Translations under genes and position numbers: made by a program | The notes under the pieces: generated by a model | Databases searched by the model: none | Seen by the model: the letters and a program-made list of their open reading frames with translations, nothing else | Told to the model about the DNA's origin: nothing | Shown here: positions 7,539 to 14,669 of the stretch, piece by piece | Numbering within the stretch: the first letter of the stretch is position 1 | Layout: each line of letters begins with the position of its first letter | Assembly (NCBI GenBank): GCA_025758045.1 | Contig: CP107208.1 | Span: 2,852,001 to 2,916,000 of the forward strand | DNA from: Oscillospiraceae bacterium | GTDB lineage: Bacteria > Bacillota > Clostridia > Oscillospirales > Ruminococcaceae | Reading direction: 5' to 3' | Length of the DNA stretch: 64,000 nucleotides

Positions 7539-8422
7539 AGCTCCACCCACTGGGCCCCTGTGCCGGGACGGCTGCGGCCTGTAAGGAACACCGCCGCGCC
7601 AAAGGCCCCCGTAGCCAGCAGCCGCGCCAATTGGGGCTTGCGGGTCAGGCTTTCGGGAGCATCACAGTGGACGGAGGCGAGGAAGGTCGCCCCCGAGGCG
7701 ATACCTTCTTCCAGCGCGGCGGCATCGGCGGCGGTGCCCAGCTCGTCGCAGACGATGTACTGCGGGTTCATGCAGCGCAGTGCCATGCAGACGGCCTGCG
7801 CCTTGGGAAAGCGGGTGTAGACATCGCAGGGCACATCCGCCCCGGCGGTAAAGCCATCGCTCTCCCCGGCCAATAGCTCACCCCGCTCGTCGATGACGCT
7901 GACAAGGGCATCTTTTTCGCAGAGATAGCGGATGAGCGTGCGCAGGAACGTTGTTTTTCCGCTGCCCGGTGGGCCGGCCACCAGTAAGCCGCCGGTGTTT
8001 TTCTGCAAAAATGCGGGCACTTCAGGCGGCAGGCCGCAGGTGATGGGCCGGGCAATACGCAGGTTGAGGGAGGTTACTGCAGAGAAGCCGCCCGGCCCCC
8101 AGCTACCCGCCACGCCCACCCGACAGCCGCCACGGATAGTGAAAAAGCCCTGGCGGAGTTCTTCTTCATAGGCAAAGACCGAATCCCTGCAAAGGTGCTG
8201 GAAACAGTCCTGCACCTCTTTGGCTGTGAGCCTGCGCAGCCTGTCCGCCCGGGGCAGGTACTTGGCCGCCGGGCTTACCCGGCCATTGACCGTAAACAGC
8301 ATAGACTGCCCGGCCCGCAGGCGGATCTCCTGCACATAGGGCGCACAGCGTATGGGCAGGGCGGCCAGCTCGGCCGCGTAGGGCTGGGGCAGACATTGTG
8401 CCAGGCGATAATACTCGTCCAT
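7535..8422 (-). CDS. spoIIIAA: Stage III sporulation protein AA (ATPase)
   Basis: First gene of the spoIIIA operon: the mother-cell ATPase of the SpoIIIA-SpoIIQ channel. The 295 residues carry a Walker A motif GPPGSGKT (150-157), a Walker B region VSVIDERGEL (174-183), and IVCDELGTAADAAALEEGI plus ASVHC further on, all typical of secretion-type AAA ATPases. The chosen ATG (MDEYYRLAQ) follows GAGGTG about 9 nt upstream. A CATACA hexamer at 8448-8453 on this strand could be a sigma-E -10 box, but a matching -35 is not clear. It is divergent from the GntR gene. Confidence 0.94.
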   Translation of the reverse strand: MDEYYRLAQCLPQPYAAELAALPIRCAPYVQEIRLRAGQSMLFTVNGRVSPAAKYLPRADRLRRLTAKEVQDCFQHLCRDSVFAYEEELRQGFFTIRGGCRVGVAGSWGPGGFSAVTSLNLRIARPITCGLPPEVPAFLQKNTGGLLVAGPPGSGKTTFLRTLIRYLCEKDALVSVIDERGELLAGESDGFTAGADVPCDVYTRFPKAQAVCMALRCMNPQYIVCDELGTAADAAALEEGIASGATFLASVHCDAPESLTRKPQLARLLATGAFGAAVFLTGRSRPGTGAQWVEL

Positions 8423-8502
8423 TTTTCGCTTCACCTCACACTGCCACTGTATGTGCAGCGGGGCGGGTACAGAACCCACCGCCAAAAATTACAGCCAAAT
8501 GC

Positions 8503-8531
8503 TTGACAAAACGCCGCCCAGGTGCTATGGT
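8503..8531 (+). promoter_or_regulatory. Vegetative promoter of the GntR-ABC operon
   Basis: TTGACA (8503-8508), 17-bp spacer, TATGGT (8526-8531). Full-consensus -35 and good spacing, about 50 bp before the regulator's start codon. The -10 lies inside the inverted repeat at 8527-8562. Confidence 0.8.
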
Positions 8532-8562
8532 TAGTTACACAAGTAATGAACCACTTAACCAT
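8527..8562 (+). promoter_or_regulatory. Inverted-repeat operator candidate for the GntR regulator
   Basis: ATGGTTA (8527-8533) is repeated inverted as TAACCAT (8556-8562), with GT next to the left arm and AC next to the right. Centre-to-centre spacing is about 29 bp. It covers the -10 and the transcription start of the regulator's own promoter, as expected for autorepression by YtrA-type GntR dimers. Inference only. Confidence 0.55.
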
Positions 8563-8583
8563 GTATGGAAAGGCGGTGAGCAC

Positions 8584-8955
8584 TTGCCCCCGACATTGAA
8601 TGAACAGACTTCGATTTATCTGCAGATTGCCAAAATGCTGGAGGATGGCATTTTGCGCGGCATCTACCCCGAGGATACGCAGGTTCCCAGCACCAACGAG
8701 CTGGCGCGTACTTTGTGCATCAACCCGGCCACGGCGGCCAAAGGCCTGAACCTGCTGACCGAGGACGGCATCCTGTACAAGCGCCGCGGCATTGGCATGT
8801 TTGTAGCCCCCCGCGCGGCCGAAAAGATACGCGCCAAGCGCAAGCAGACATTTTTTGAGCAGTATGTCCGCCCCCTGGCGGCCGAAGCTAAGAACATTGG
8901 CATCACCCCTGCGGAACTGCAGGCCATGCTGGCCCAGGCCAGCGAAAAGGAGTAA
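8584..8955 (+). CDS. GntR family repressor, YtrA-like
   Basis: A 123-residue regulator: N-terminal winged helix (SIYLQIAKMLEDGILRGIYPEDTQVPSTNELARTLCINPATAAKGLNLLTEDG) and a short helical C-terminal tail (about 75-123) instead of a ligand-binding domain. This small build is typical of the YtrA subfamily, which controls neighbouring ABC transporters. I choose the TTG at 8584 because AGGCGG stands 7 nt before it. The open frame continues upstream only across the promoter. It is followed immediately by the ABC ATPase gene (stop TAA, then ATG). Confidence 0.88.
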   Translation: MPPTLNEQTSIYLQIAKMLEDGILRGIYPEDTQVPSTNELARTLCINPATAAKGLNLLTEDGILYKRRGIGMFVAPRAAEKIRAKRKQTFFEQYVRPLAAEAKNIGITPAELQAMLAQASEKE

Positions 8956-9861
8956 ATGATGGAAGCAAAAGTTTTAACAGCCCAAAGCCTTTGCAAGCGC
9001 TACGGCACGCTGGACGCTTTGGACCATGTAGACCTGACGCTGGAGCCTGGGCACATCTACGGGCTGATCGGCCGCAACGGCGCGGGCAAGACGACACTGC
9101 TCTCAGCCCTGACGGCGCAGATGCCGGTGGATGCGGGCACCGTGACCTACGGCGGCGCGCCTGTGTGGGAGAATGAGGCTGTTCTGGGCGAGCTGTGCTT
9201 CAGCCGGGAATTAGGCAGCACCGTCGGCGGGATGAACAACGCCTTGAAAGTGAAGGATTATCTGAACGCCGGGCGGCTGTTTTATCCCCATTGGGACGAA
9301 GCCTATGCCCAAAAGCTGATAACACAGTTTAAGCTGGCCCCCAAAAAGAGGATCAGCGCCCTGTCCAAGGGCATGGCCAGCATGCTGACCATCGTGCTGG
9401 CGCTGGCCAGCCGCGCCCCCATCACCTTTATGGATGAGCCGGTAGCCGGGCTGGACGTGGTAGCGCGGGAGGATTTTTACCGCCTGTTGCTGGACGATTA
9501 CGCCGAGACCGGGCGCACGTTCGTTATCTCCACCCACATTTTGGAGGAAGCCTCGAACGTGTTTGAGAAGGTGCTCATCATGAAAGAGGGGCGCTTGATC
9601 GAGGCCTGCGATGCCGACGAACTGCTGGCGCAGTTCTGCGCCGTGACCGGGCGGGACGATGTGGTGAACGAAGCCTGCGCCGGGCTGAACATCCTGCATA
9701 CCGAAACATTGGGGCGGCAGAAGTCCTGCGTGGTGCGGGTGCCTGCCGAGACCATGGCCGCCAAGGGGCTGGATGTAGATTGCACGAGCCTGCCCCTGCA
9801 AAAGGTGTTTGTGGCGCTGTGCGGCCACGAGCAAGAACTCCAGGAACATCGGGAGGGCTAA
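8956..9861 (+). CDS. ABC transporter ATP-binding protein
   Basis: A 301-residue ABC ATPase. It has Walker A GRNGAGKT (39-46), signature LSKGMASM, Walker B ITFMDEP with VAGLDVVAREDF, and a switch His in ISTHILEE. The C-terminal 80 residues are an extra domain typical of exporters of the YtrB/EcsA kind. The AAGGAG site lies at the end of the GntR gene. A second ATG three nt later is an equally possible start. Together with the two membrane proteins downstream it probably forms an exporter controlled by the GntR protein. Substrate unknown; such systems often respond to cell-wall antibiotics or peptides. Confidence 0.92.
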   Translation: MMEAKVLTAQSLCKRYGTLDALDHVDLTLEPGHIYGLIGRNGAGKTTLLSALTAQMPVDAGTVTYGGAPVWENEAVLGELCFSRELGSTVGGMNNALKVKDYLNAGRLFYPHWDEAYAQKLITQFKLAPKKRISALSKGMASMLTIVLALASRAPITFMDEPVAGLDVVAREDFYRLLLDDYAETGRTFVISTHILEEASNVFEKVLIMKEGRLIEACDADELLAQFCAVTGRDDVVNEACAGLNILHTETLGRQKSCVVRVPAETMAAKGLDVDCTSLPLQKVFVALCGHEQELQEHREG

Positions 9862-9864
9862 GCG

Positions 9865-10515
9865 ATGAAAGGCACTGTTAAAACGCTGCGCTTTTTTGCC
9901 TGGCCGCTTGCCCAGATGCTGGGCATTGCTACCCTGTTTTACTTTGGCACCCTGGTGTTAGGTGGGCTGACGAAGATGGTCATCTTCTCCGATTATGCAA
10001 TTTCTTTCTGCTTTTTGTATGGCATTTTTCTGTACATTTCGTTTTGGCAGTTTTCCGCTGCCTACAGTCAGCTGGCGCTGAGTTTTGGCGCCACGCGGCA
10101 AAGCATCCGCCGGGCCATTTTGGTGCTTTGGGTGGTGGGCAGTCTGTTTGCCGAGGCTTTTACCGTGCTGGCGGCCCAGCTTTCGCTGTGGATGCCGATG
10201 AATGAACCAGCCGGACGCAATGTATTTTTGCTGCAATGCGGGCTGCACCCAGTGGGCGGCTTTTGCCTGATGCTGTTTTTGGCGGCGACCGGCTCTGCGG
10301 CCGGTACAGCCTTGCCCGCCGCCTGGCCGCGGACGCTGTGCCTGACCGCAAAGATCCTTTTGTATATTGTGGCGTTTGCCCAGATCTTTGTGTTTATGCT
10401 GCTGGCGTACTTTTGTCCGCAGTGGTTTGTGCCCTACTGCGCGGCGCTGGTCGTGGCTGGCTGCCTGTTGATGGCCGCCGCCCTGCGGGCACTGCGCCAC
10501 ATAGCGGTGCGCTGA
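9865..10515 (+). CDS. ABC transporter-associated membrane protein
   Basis: A 216-residue polytopic protein with about six hydrophobic segments (starting FFAWPLAQMLGIATLFYFGTL, then AISFCFLYGIFLYISFW, ending VVAGCLLMAAALRAL). It begins 3 nt after the ATPase stop. Segment 2 is followed by QLALSFGATRQSIRRAI, a pattern seen in YtrC-like permeases where a cytosolic loop meets the ATPase. No family name can be assigned from sequence alone. The context says it is a permease subunit. Confidence 0.75.
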   Translation: MKGTVKTLRFFAWPLAQMLGIATLFYFGTLVLGGLTKMVIFSDYAISFCFLYGIFLYISFWQFSAAYSQLALSFGATRQSIRRAILVLWVVGSLFAEAFTVLAAQLSLWMPMNEPAGRNVFLLQCGLHPVGGFCLMLFLAATGSAAGTALPAAWPRTLCLTAKILLYIVAFAQIFVFMLLAYFCPQWFVPYCAALVVAGCLLMAAALRALRHIAVR

Positions 10516-10530
10516 TGTGAGGTGTTTGTG

Positions 10531-11181
10531 ATGAAACGAATGATTTCCGCTTGCCTGCGCTTTGAAGCGCCGGACCTTTGGCTGGCGGTGCCCGCCGCGC
10601 TGTTCCCGGTACTGGTGGTCGAAGTGACCGCACTGATGATAGCCGCCACCGAGGATGACCCCGAAGCGCTGGTATTGCTGCCCGGCGTGGGTATGATTTT
10701 GACCGTGGTTCTTTGCTGTGTGCTGGGGGTCGTGTACCTGTGCAGCAACTTTCCCCTGCTGCTGCAGTTCAGCGCCAGCAGGCGTGGATCGTTGGCGGGG
10801 CTGTGCCTGCATATTCTGCGGATGACCGTACTGGCCGAAGTGATCGCCGCTGCAGCTACTATGGCTCTGGGCGCTGTGAACCATGGGTTCTTCCCACGAT
10901 TTGCCGTTGGCGAGTTATGGCGGGGCATCCCGGTTTTTGTGTGGCTTGTCTGCGCCGTGCTGCCGGTGCTGGTGGGGCTCGTGTGGGCAGGCGTACTCAC
11001 CCGGTTTGGCCGCACCGGCGGCTGGGTGCTATACTTTTTGTTTATTGGCGGGTGTTTCAGCACAGACAAATGGCTGCACCCGCTGGCAGAGCAGCCGTGG
11101 ATGGTGGTGTTTCCCGTGGGCGTGCTGGCGGCACTGGCCGTGTGCGGGGCAAAGTGGTTGATGAAAGCGGCGGTGAAATAG
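10531..11181 (+). CDS. ABC transporter-associated membrane protein
   Basis: A 216-residue polytopic membrane protein, last gene of the GntR-ABC unit. Hydrophobic segments include LAVPAALFPVLVVEVTALMIA, PGVGMILTVVLCCVLGVVYL and LVCAVLPVLVGLVWAGVL. A loop reading LLQFSASRRGSLAGLCLHI parallels the QLALSFGATRQS loop of the preceding gene, so the two are probably diverged homologues forming a heterodimer. I start at the ATG at 10531, with GAGGTG 7 nt upstream, rather than the GTG 9 nt earlier. Confidence 0.72.
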   Translation: MKRMISACLRFEAPDLWLAVPAALFPVLVVEVTALMIAATEDDPEALVLLPGVGMILTVVLCCVLGVVYLCSNFPLLLQFSASRRGSLAGLCLHILRMTVLAEVIAAAATMALGAVNHGFFPRFAVGELWRGIPVFVWLVCAVLPVLVGLVWAGVLTRFGRTGGWVLYFLFIGGCFSTDKWLHPLAEQPWMVVFPVGVLAALAVCGAKWLMKAAVK

Positions 11182-11193
11182 TTACCCTGCTTG

Positions 11194-11250
11194 TGTAGGG
11201 GCTGATGCTTGCACCAGCCTGCGGGTCGCTGCAAGCATCGCCCCCCTACA
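11194..11250. repeat. Palindromic repeat copy 1
   Basis: 57-bp imperfect palindrome: TGTAGGGG (11194-11201) pairs with CCCCTACA (11243-11250), and inside it GATGCTTGCA (11204-11213) pairs with TGCAAGCATC (11230-11239). It lies directly after the ABC operon and before a terminator. Similar GTAGGGGC...GATGC...GCATC palindromes occur at 14320-14350 and 21329-21350. Confidence 0.6.
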
Positions 11251-11257
11251 AATAAAG

Positions 11258-11288
11258 AAGGCTCCCTCGCCGTGAGGGGGCCTTTTGT
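11258..11288. terminator. Bidirectional terminator between the ABC operon and ligA
   Basis: Stem AAGGCTCCCTC (11258-11268) and GAGGGGGCCTT (11274-11284), 10 of 11 paired, followed by TTTT on the plus side and by a T-rich run on the minus side. It serves both convergent units. Confidence 0.75.
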
Positions 11289-11302
11289 GTTTGTGCTGTT
11301 TT

Positions 11303-13297
11303 TTATTCTTCTCCCCCATTTTCGATGAGGGCGTACAGTCCTGCTTCATCGATGACGGGGATACCGAGGGTCTGGGCTTTCGTCAGTTTAGAGCCGGCGG
11401 CCTCACCGGCGACCACGTAGCTGGTCTTTTTGCTGACCGAGCCTGCAGCCTTGCCGCCGTTTTGGGTGATGAGGGCTTCGGCCTCCTGGCGGGAGAGCGT
11501 GGGCAGCGTGCCGGTTACCACCAGCGTTTTACCGGCCAGGGCAGTGCCCTTCTTCTCGCCGGTCCACTGCATGTTGACCCCGGCGGCGGCCAGGCGAGCC
11601 AGCAAGTCCTTGGTACCGTCCTTGGCAAAGAACTCCACCACGCTCTGGGCCATGACTTCTCCGAAGCCGTCGATCTCGCACATCTGCTCCGGCGTGGCCT
11701 CCCGCAGGGCGTCCATGCTGCCGAAATGCTCACCCAGCAGGGCGGCGGCCTTATCGCCGATGTTGCGGATGCCAAGGCCAAACAGCAACTTATCCAGATT
11801 ATTGCGCTTGGAACCCTCGATGGCGGTGAGGAGGTTCTGGGCGCTCTTTTTCTTGAATTTATCGAGGGTCAGCAGGTCATCCTCGGTCAGGGTATACAGA
11901 TCCGCCACCGTGTGTACCAGCCCCTTGTCGGACAGCTGGATGGCCACTGCCTCGCCCAGACCATCGATGGCCATGGCGTTGCGGGAGGCAAAGTGGATGA
12001 GGTTGCGCAGGCTCTGGGCCGGGCACTCGGGGTTGACGCAGCGCAGGGCGGTCTCGTCCTGCAAATGCACCACCGGTGCGCCGCAGGACGGGCAGACCGT
12101 GGGCATCTGGAAGGGCTGTACGCCGGGCAGATGGGCCGATACAGCAATGACCTCGGGGATAATATCGCCTGCCTTGCGTACCTGGACGGTATCGCCGATG
12201 CCGACGCCCAGGTTGGCGATGATGTCGCCGTTGTGCAGGCTGGCGCGGGACACGCTGGTGCCCGCCAGGAAAATTGGGTCAAACACGGCGGTGGGTGTCA
12301 GCACACCGGTGCGGCCGACCGTGACCTCGATGTCGCGAACGACGCTCTCCTTGACCTCGGGCGGGTACTTAAATGCAATGGCCCAGCGCGGGAACTTGTT
12401 GGTGCTGCCTAAGGTGCGGCGGGCGGCCAGGTCGTTGACCTTGATGACCGCGCCGTCAATATCAAATTCCAGCGTGCCGCGGGCTTCGCCGATGGCCTGA
12501 ATCTCTTTAATGGCGTCCTCGATGTTTTCAAACACGCTGTAGCGCGGCGAGACCGGAAAGCCCAGCGCCTTGATATAATCCAGCGTTTCGTGGTGGGTCA
12601 CAAAGCTGCGTCCCTCGCACTGCTGGAGGTTGAACACAAAGATGGACAGCCCACGGGAGGCCGTGATGGAGGGGTCCTTTTGGCGCAGCGAGCCGGCAGC
12701 GGCGTTGCGCGGGTTTTTAAAGGGCGTTTTATCCTCCAGCTCCTGCTGCTCTTTCAGCTTGAAAAAGGCGCTGTGAGGCATGTAGACCTCGCCGCGCACC
12801 TCCAAAAATTCGGGGGCGTCGGGCAGTTCGTGGGGGATGTCTTTGATGGTGGCGATGTTCTCGGTGACGTCCTCGCCTACCACGCCGTCGCCGCGGGTGG
12901 AGCCGCGCACCAGCTGCCCCATGCGGTATTCCAGGCTGACCGACAGGCCGTCGATCTTGGCCTCGACGACATATTCCGGCTTAACGCCCGCTTCGCGGAC
13001 GCGGGCATCGAACTCCCGCAGCTCATCAAAGGAGAACGCATCCTGTAAACTCTCCATCTTGACCGCGTGGGTCACTTTGCTGAATTTGCTGCTGGCCGTG
13101 CCGCCCACATGCTGGGTAGGCGAATTGGCCGTGACCAGTTCGGGGTACTCCTTCTCAATGGCTTTCAGTTCGCGCGTCATGGCGTCGTACTCGAAGTCTT
13201 CCAGTTCGGGGGCGTCCTGATCGTAGTACAGCCGGTTATTTTTCTCTATGATAACGCGCAGTTCTTCAGCGCGTTTGCGTGCCTGCTCCAGTTCCAT
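11303..13297 (-). CDS. ligA: NAD-dependent DNA ligase
   Basis: A 664-residue ligase that seals nicks using NAD+. It shows the Ia domain, adenylation motif AKIDG with catalytic K114, the GRTGVLTP block of the OB fold, a four-Cys zinc finger (CPSCGAP and CVNPEC), helix-hairpin-helix repeats, and a C-terminal BRCT domain (KTLVVTGTLPTLSRQEAEALI). I choose the MELEQ start because GGAG lies 6 nt upstream. A methionine four codons earlier lacks a ribosome site. Its promoter overlaps the end of yunB. Confidence 0.96.
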   Translation of the reverse strand: MELEQARKRAEELRVIIEKNNRLYYDQDAPELEDFEYDAMTRELKAIEKEYPELVTANSPTQHVGGTASSKFSKVTHAVKMESLQDAFSFDELREFDARVREAGVKPEYVVEAKIDGLSVSLEYRMGQLVRGSTRGDGVVGEDVTENIATIKDIPHELPDAPEFLEVRGEVYMPHSAFFKLKEQQELEDKTPFKNPRNAAAGSLRQKDPSITASRGLSIFVFNLQQCEGRSFVTHHETLDYIKALGFPVSPRYSVFENIEDAIKEIQAIGEARGTLEFDIDGAVIKVNDLAARRTLGSTNKFPRWAIAFKYPPEVKESVVRDIEVTVGRTGVLTPTAVFDPIFLAGTSVSRASLHNGDIIANLGVGIGDTVQVRKAGDIIPEVIAVSAHLPGVQPFQMPTVCPSCGAPVVHLQDETALRCVNPECPAQSLRNLIHFASRNAMAIDGLGEAVAIQLSDKGLVHTVADLYTLTEDDLLTLDKFKKKSAQNLLTAIEGSKRNNLDKLLFGLGIRNIGDKAAALLGEHFGSMDALREATPEQMCEIDGFGEVMAQSVVEFFAKDGTKDLLARLAAAGVNMQWTGEKKGTALAGKTLVVTGTLPTLSRQEAEALITQNGGKAAGSVSKKTSYVVAGEAAGSKLTKAQTLGIPVIDEAGLYALIENGGEE

Positions 13298-13332
13298 TGT
13301 CTGCTCCATTTCATTTTGCTGAATATAGGGAT

Positions 13333-13361
13333 AGTATACCACATTTCGGGCGCGGACTCAA
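13333..13361 (-). promoter_or_regulatory. ligA promoter
   Basis: On the minus strand TTGAGT (13361-13356), 17-bp spacer, TATACT (13338-13333), with TG one base before the -10. The -35 overlaps the last codons of yunB, so ligA can be transcribed separately from it. Confidence 0.65.
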
Positions 13362-13993
13362 TCGAAATTACTGGCATAGGCGCTGGGCGTGTCGCCGCAG
13401 ATGAGCACACTGGCCAGGGGCACGGTGTCAGTCACGGTCAGGGTCGCGGTGCGGCCGTCCAGCACCATATTGACGGTGACGGTCAGCTCCAGCACGGCGG
13501 TGCAGCGGGTGGTGTTGATGGAAAGGGACTCAGCGGTTTCCCGGACAGCCCCCTGCACATAGCCCTGGGGTTGCAGGGTGAACTCCCACCCTGGGCCCAG
13601 GCCGCTGAGCAGGCTGTTGTTGGTCAGGCTGCCAAAAGGGATCAGATAGTCGGTTTTCGGCAGGGCGGCCAGACTTTGCTGCACGGCCGCGGTCAGCTGC
13701 ACTTCAGCGGCGTTGGCGCGGGCGGTGTCCAACTGGACAAGCTCCCCCCGCTGGATGTAGAGGGCTTCGCACAGCGTGGGCATTGTTTGCAGTTGGGCGC
13801 TGACGGCGGATTGCATCGCCTGCACGGTAGCGGCACGGGCTTCGTACTCGGCCAGCTGGTGCAGGGTCGGTTTGACAGTGGTATTGACATAGCGGCTGAA
13901 CTGCCCTAGGGCCAGTGCCGCCAGCACCAGCGTGGCAGATACGTAAAATTTGATGAATGTACGGCGTTTTAGCGGCTGTTTTCTGCGTGGCAT
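13358..13993 (-). CDS. yunB: Sporulation protein YunB
   Basis: A 211-residue membrane-anchored protein: basic N-terminus (PRRKQPLKRR), one membrane segment (about 15-33), then an extracytoplasmic domain. The block IPFGSLTNNSLLSGLGPGW matches the conserved IPLGxxTGxxLLxxxGP motif of YunB, a mother-cell sporulation protein needed for efficient spore formation in Bacillus. The start used here has a G-rich site (GGTGGGG) upstream. An ATG 21 nt further up is possible. It is divergent from the first tRNA-Ala gene. Confidence 0.85.
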   Translation of the reverse strand: MPRRKQPLKRRTFIKFYVSATLVLAALALGQFSRYVNTTVKPTLHQLAEYEARAATVQAMQSAVSAQLQTMPTLCEALYIQRGELVQLDTARANAAEVQLTAAVQQSLAALPKTDYLIPFGSLTNNSLLSGLGPGWEFTLQPQGYVQGAVRETAESLSINTTRCTAVLELTVTVNMVLDGRTATLTVTDTVPLASVLICGDTPSAYASNFD

Positions 13994-14057
13994 CGACCCC
14001 ACCCCCGTACCCATACTACGCGCGGAAAAAACTTTTTGATTTTTTTGCAAAAATCTG

Positions 14058-14086
14058 TTGACAAACCCAACCGCCTTTGCTATAAT
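14058..14086 (+). promoter_or_regulatory. Promoter of tRNA-Ala copy 1
   Basis: Perfect consensus TTGACA (14058-14063), 17-bp spacer, TATAAT (14081-14086), 40 bp before the tRNA. Typical of highly expressed stable RNA genes. Confidence 0.9.
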
Positions 14087-14126
14087 AATCAGCATCGTCA
14101 GGAAATCATCCTGCGCCGAACAGTCT

Positions 14127-14202
<76 letters not shown>

Positions 14203-14208
14203 GATCAA

Positions 14209-14236
14209 GACCGCAACGGAAGTTGCGGTCTTTTTT
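14209..14236 (+). terminator. Terminator of tRNA-Ala copy 1
   Basis: GACCGCAAC (14209-14217) pairs perfectly with GTTGCGGTC (14222-14230), followed by TTTTTT. It lies 6 nt after the encoded CCA. Confidence 0.9.
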
Positions 14237-14266
14237 ATTTGTATCGCCTGTTTGGTTCGATTGCAC

Positions 14267-14350
14267 GGGCGGATATGGAATCCACCCCTACGGGTATGCA
14301 GCCGGGGTGCGCAGGCAGCGGGCCGATGGCGGGCATAGGCACCCTACAAA
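14267..14350. repeat. Degenerate palindromic repeat copy 2
   Basis: Spacer between the two tRNA genes. GGGCGGAT (14267-14274) faces ATCCACCCC, then GGGCCGATG (14320-14328) faces a decayed CATAGGCACCCTACAAA (14334-14350). The second part resembles the palindromes at 11194-11250 and 21329-21350. Nothing else is seen in this spacer. Confidence 0.45.
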
Positions 14351-14423
14351 GCTATAGCAAGGAGCGCCTGCGCGAAAATCCCGCAAATATTTTCAGTTTT
14401 TTTCAGTTTTTGCAAAAACAGGC

Positions 14424-14452
14424 TTGACAGGGCAAAGCCTGTCTGCTATACT
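14424..14452 (+). promoter_or_regulatory. Promoter of tRNA-Ala copy 2
   Basis: TTGACA (14424-14429), 17-bp spacer, TATACT (14447-14452), 31 bp before the tRNA. The sequence differs from the first tRNA promoter outside the two boxes. Confidence 0.88.
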
Positions 14453-14483
14453 AAGTAAGCTGTAACGAAAGACACGCACTTCT

Positions 14484-14559
<76 letters not shown>

Positions 14560-14564
14560 CAAAA

Positions 14565-14592
14565 AGCTGCAACATTGGTTGCGGCTTTTTTC
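14565..14592 (+). terminator. Terminator of tRNA-Ala copy 2
   Basis: AGCTGCAAC (14565-14573) pairs with GTTGCGGCT (14578-14586), one G-T pair, followed by a T run. Confidence 0.88.
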
Positions 14593-14612
14593 TTTTATCT
14601 TGCGTATAACAT

Positions 14613-14646
14613 AAAGGGGACCGGCGCGTTTGCGTCGATCCCCTTT
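14613..14646. terminator. Terminator of the prfA-coaE-aminopeptidase unit
   Basis: AAAGGGGACCGGCGCG (14613-14628) faces CGTCGATCCCCTTTT, mostly paired, with T-rich sequence on both sides. It lies downstream of the minus-strand aminopeptidase stop and can also stop plus-strand read-through from the tRNA. Confidence 0.7.
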
Positions 14647-14669
14647 TACTGTTTATAAAGCTTTACAAA

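Noticed and set aside
11285..12412. Long plus-strand open frames over ligA
   Set aside because: They are shadows of ligA in other frames, with low-complexity composition and no ribosome site.
14267..14350. Small RNA gene between the two tRNAs
   Set aside because: No promoter other than that of the second tRNA, and the sequence resembles a decayed palindromic repeat.
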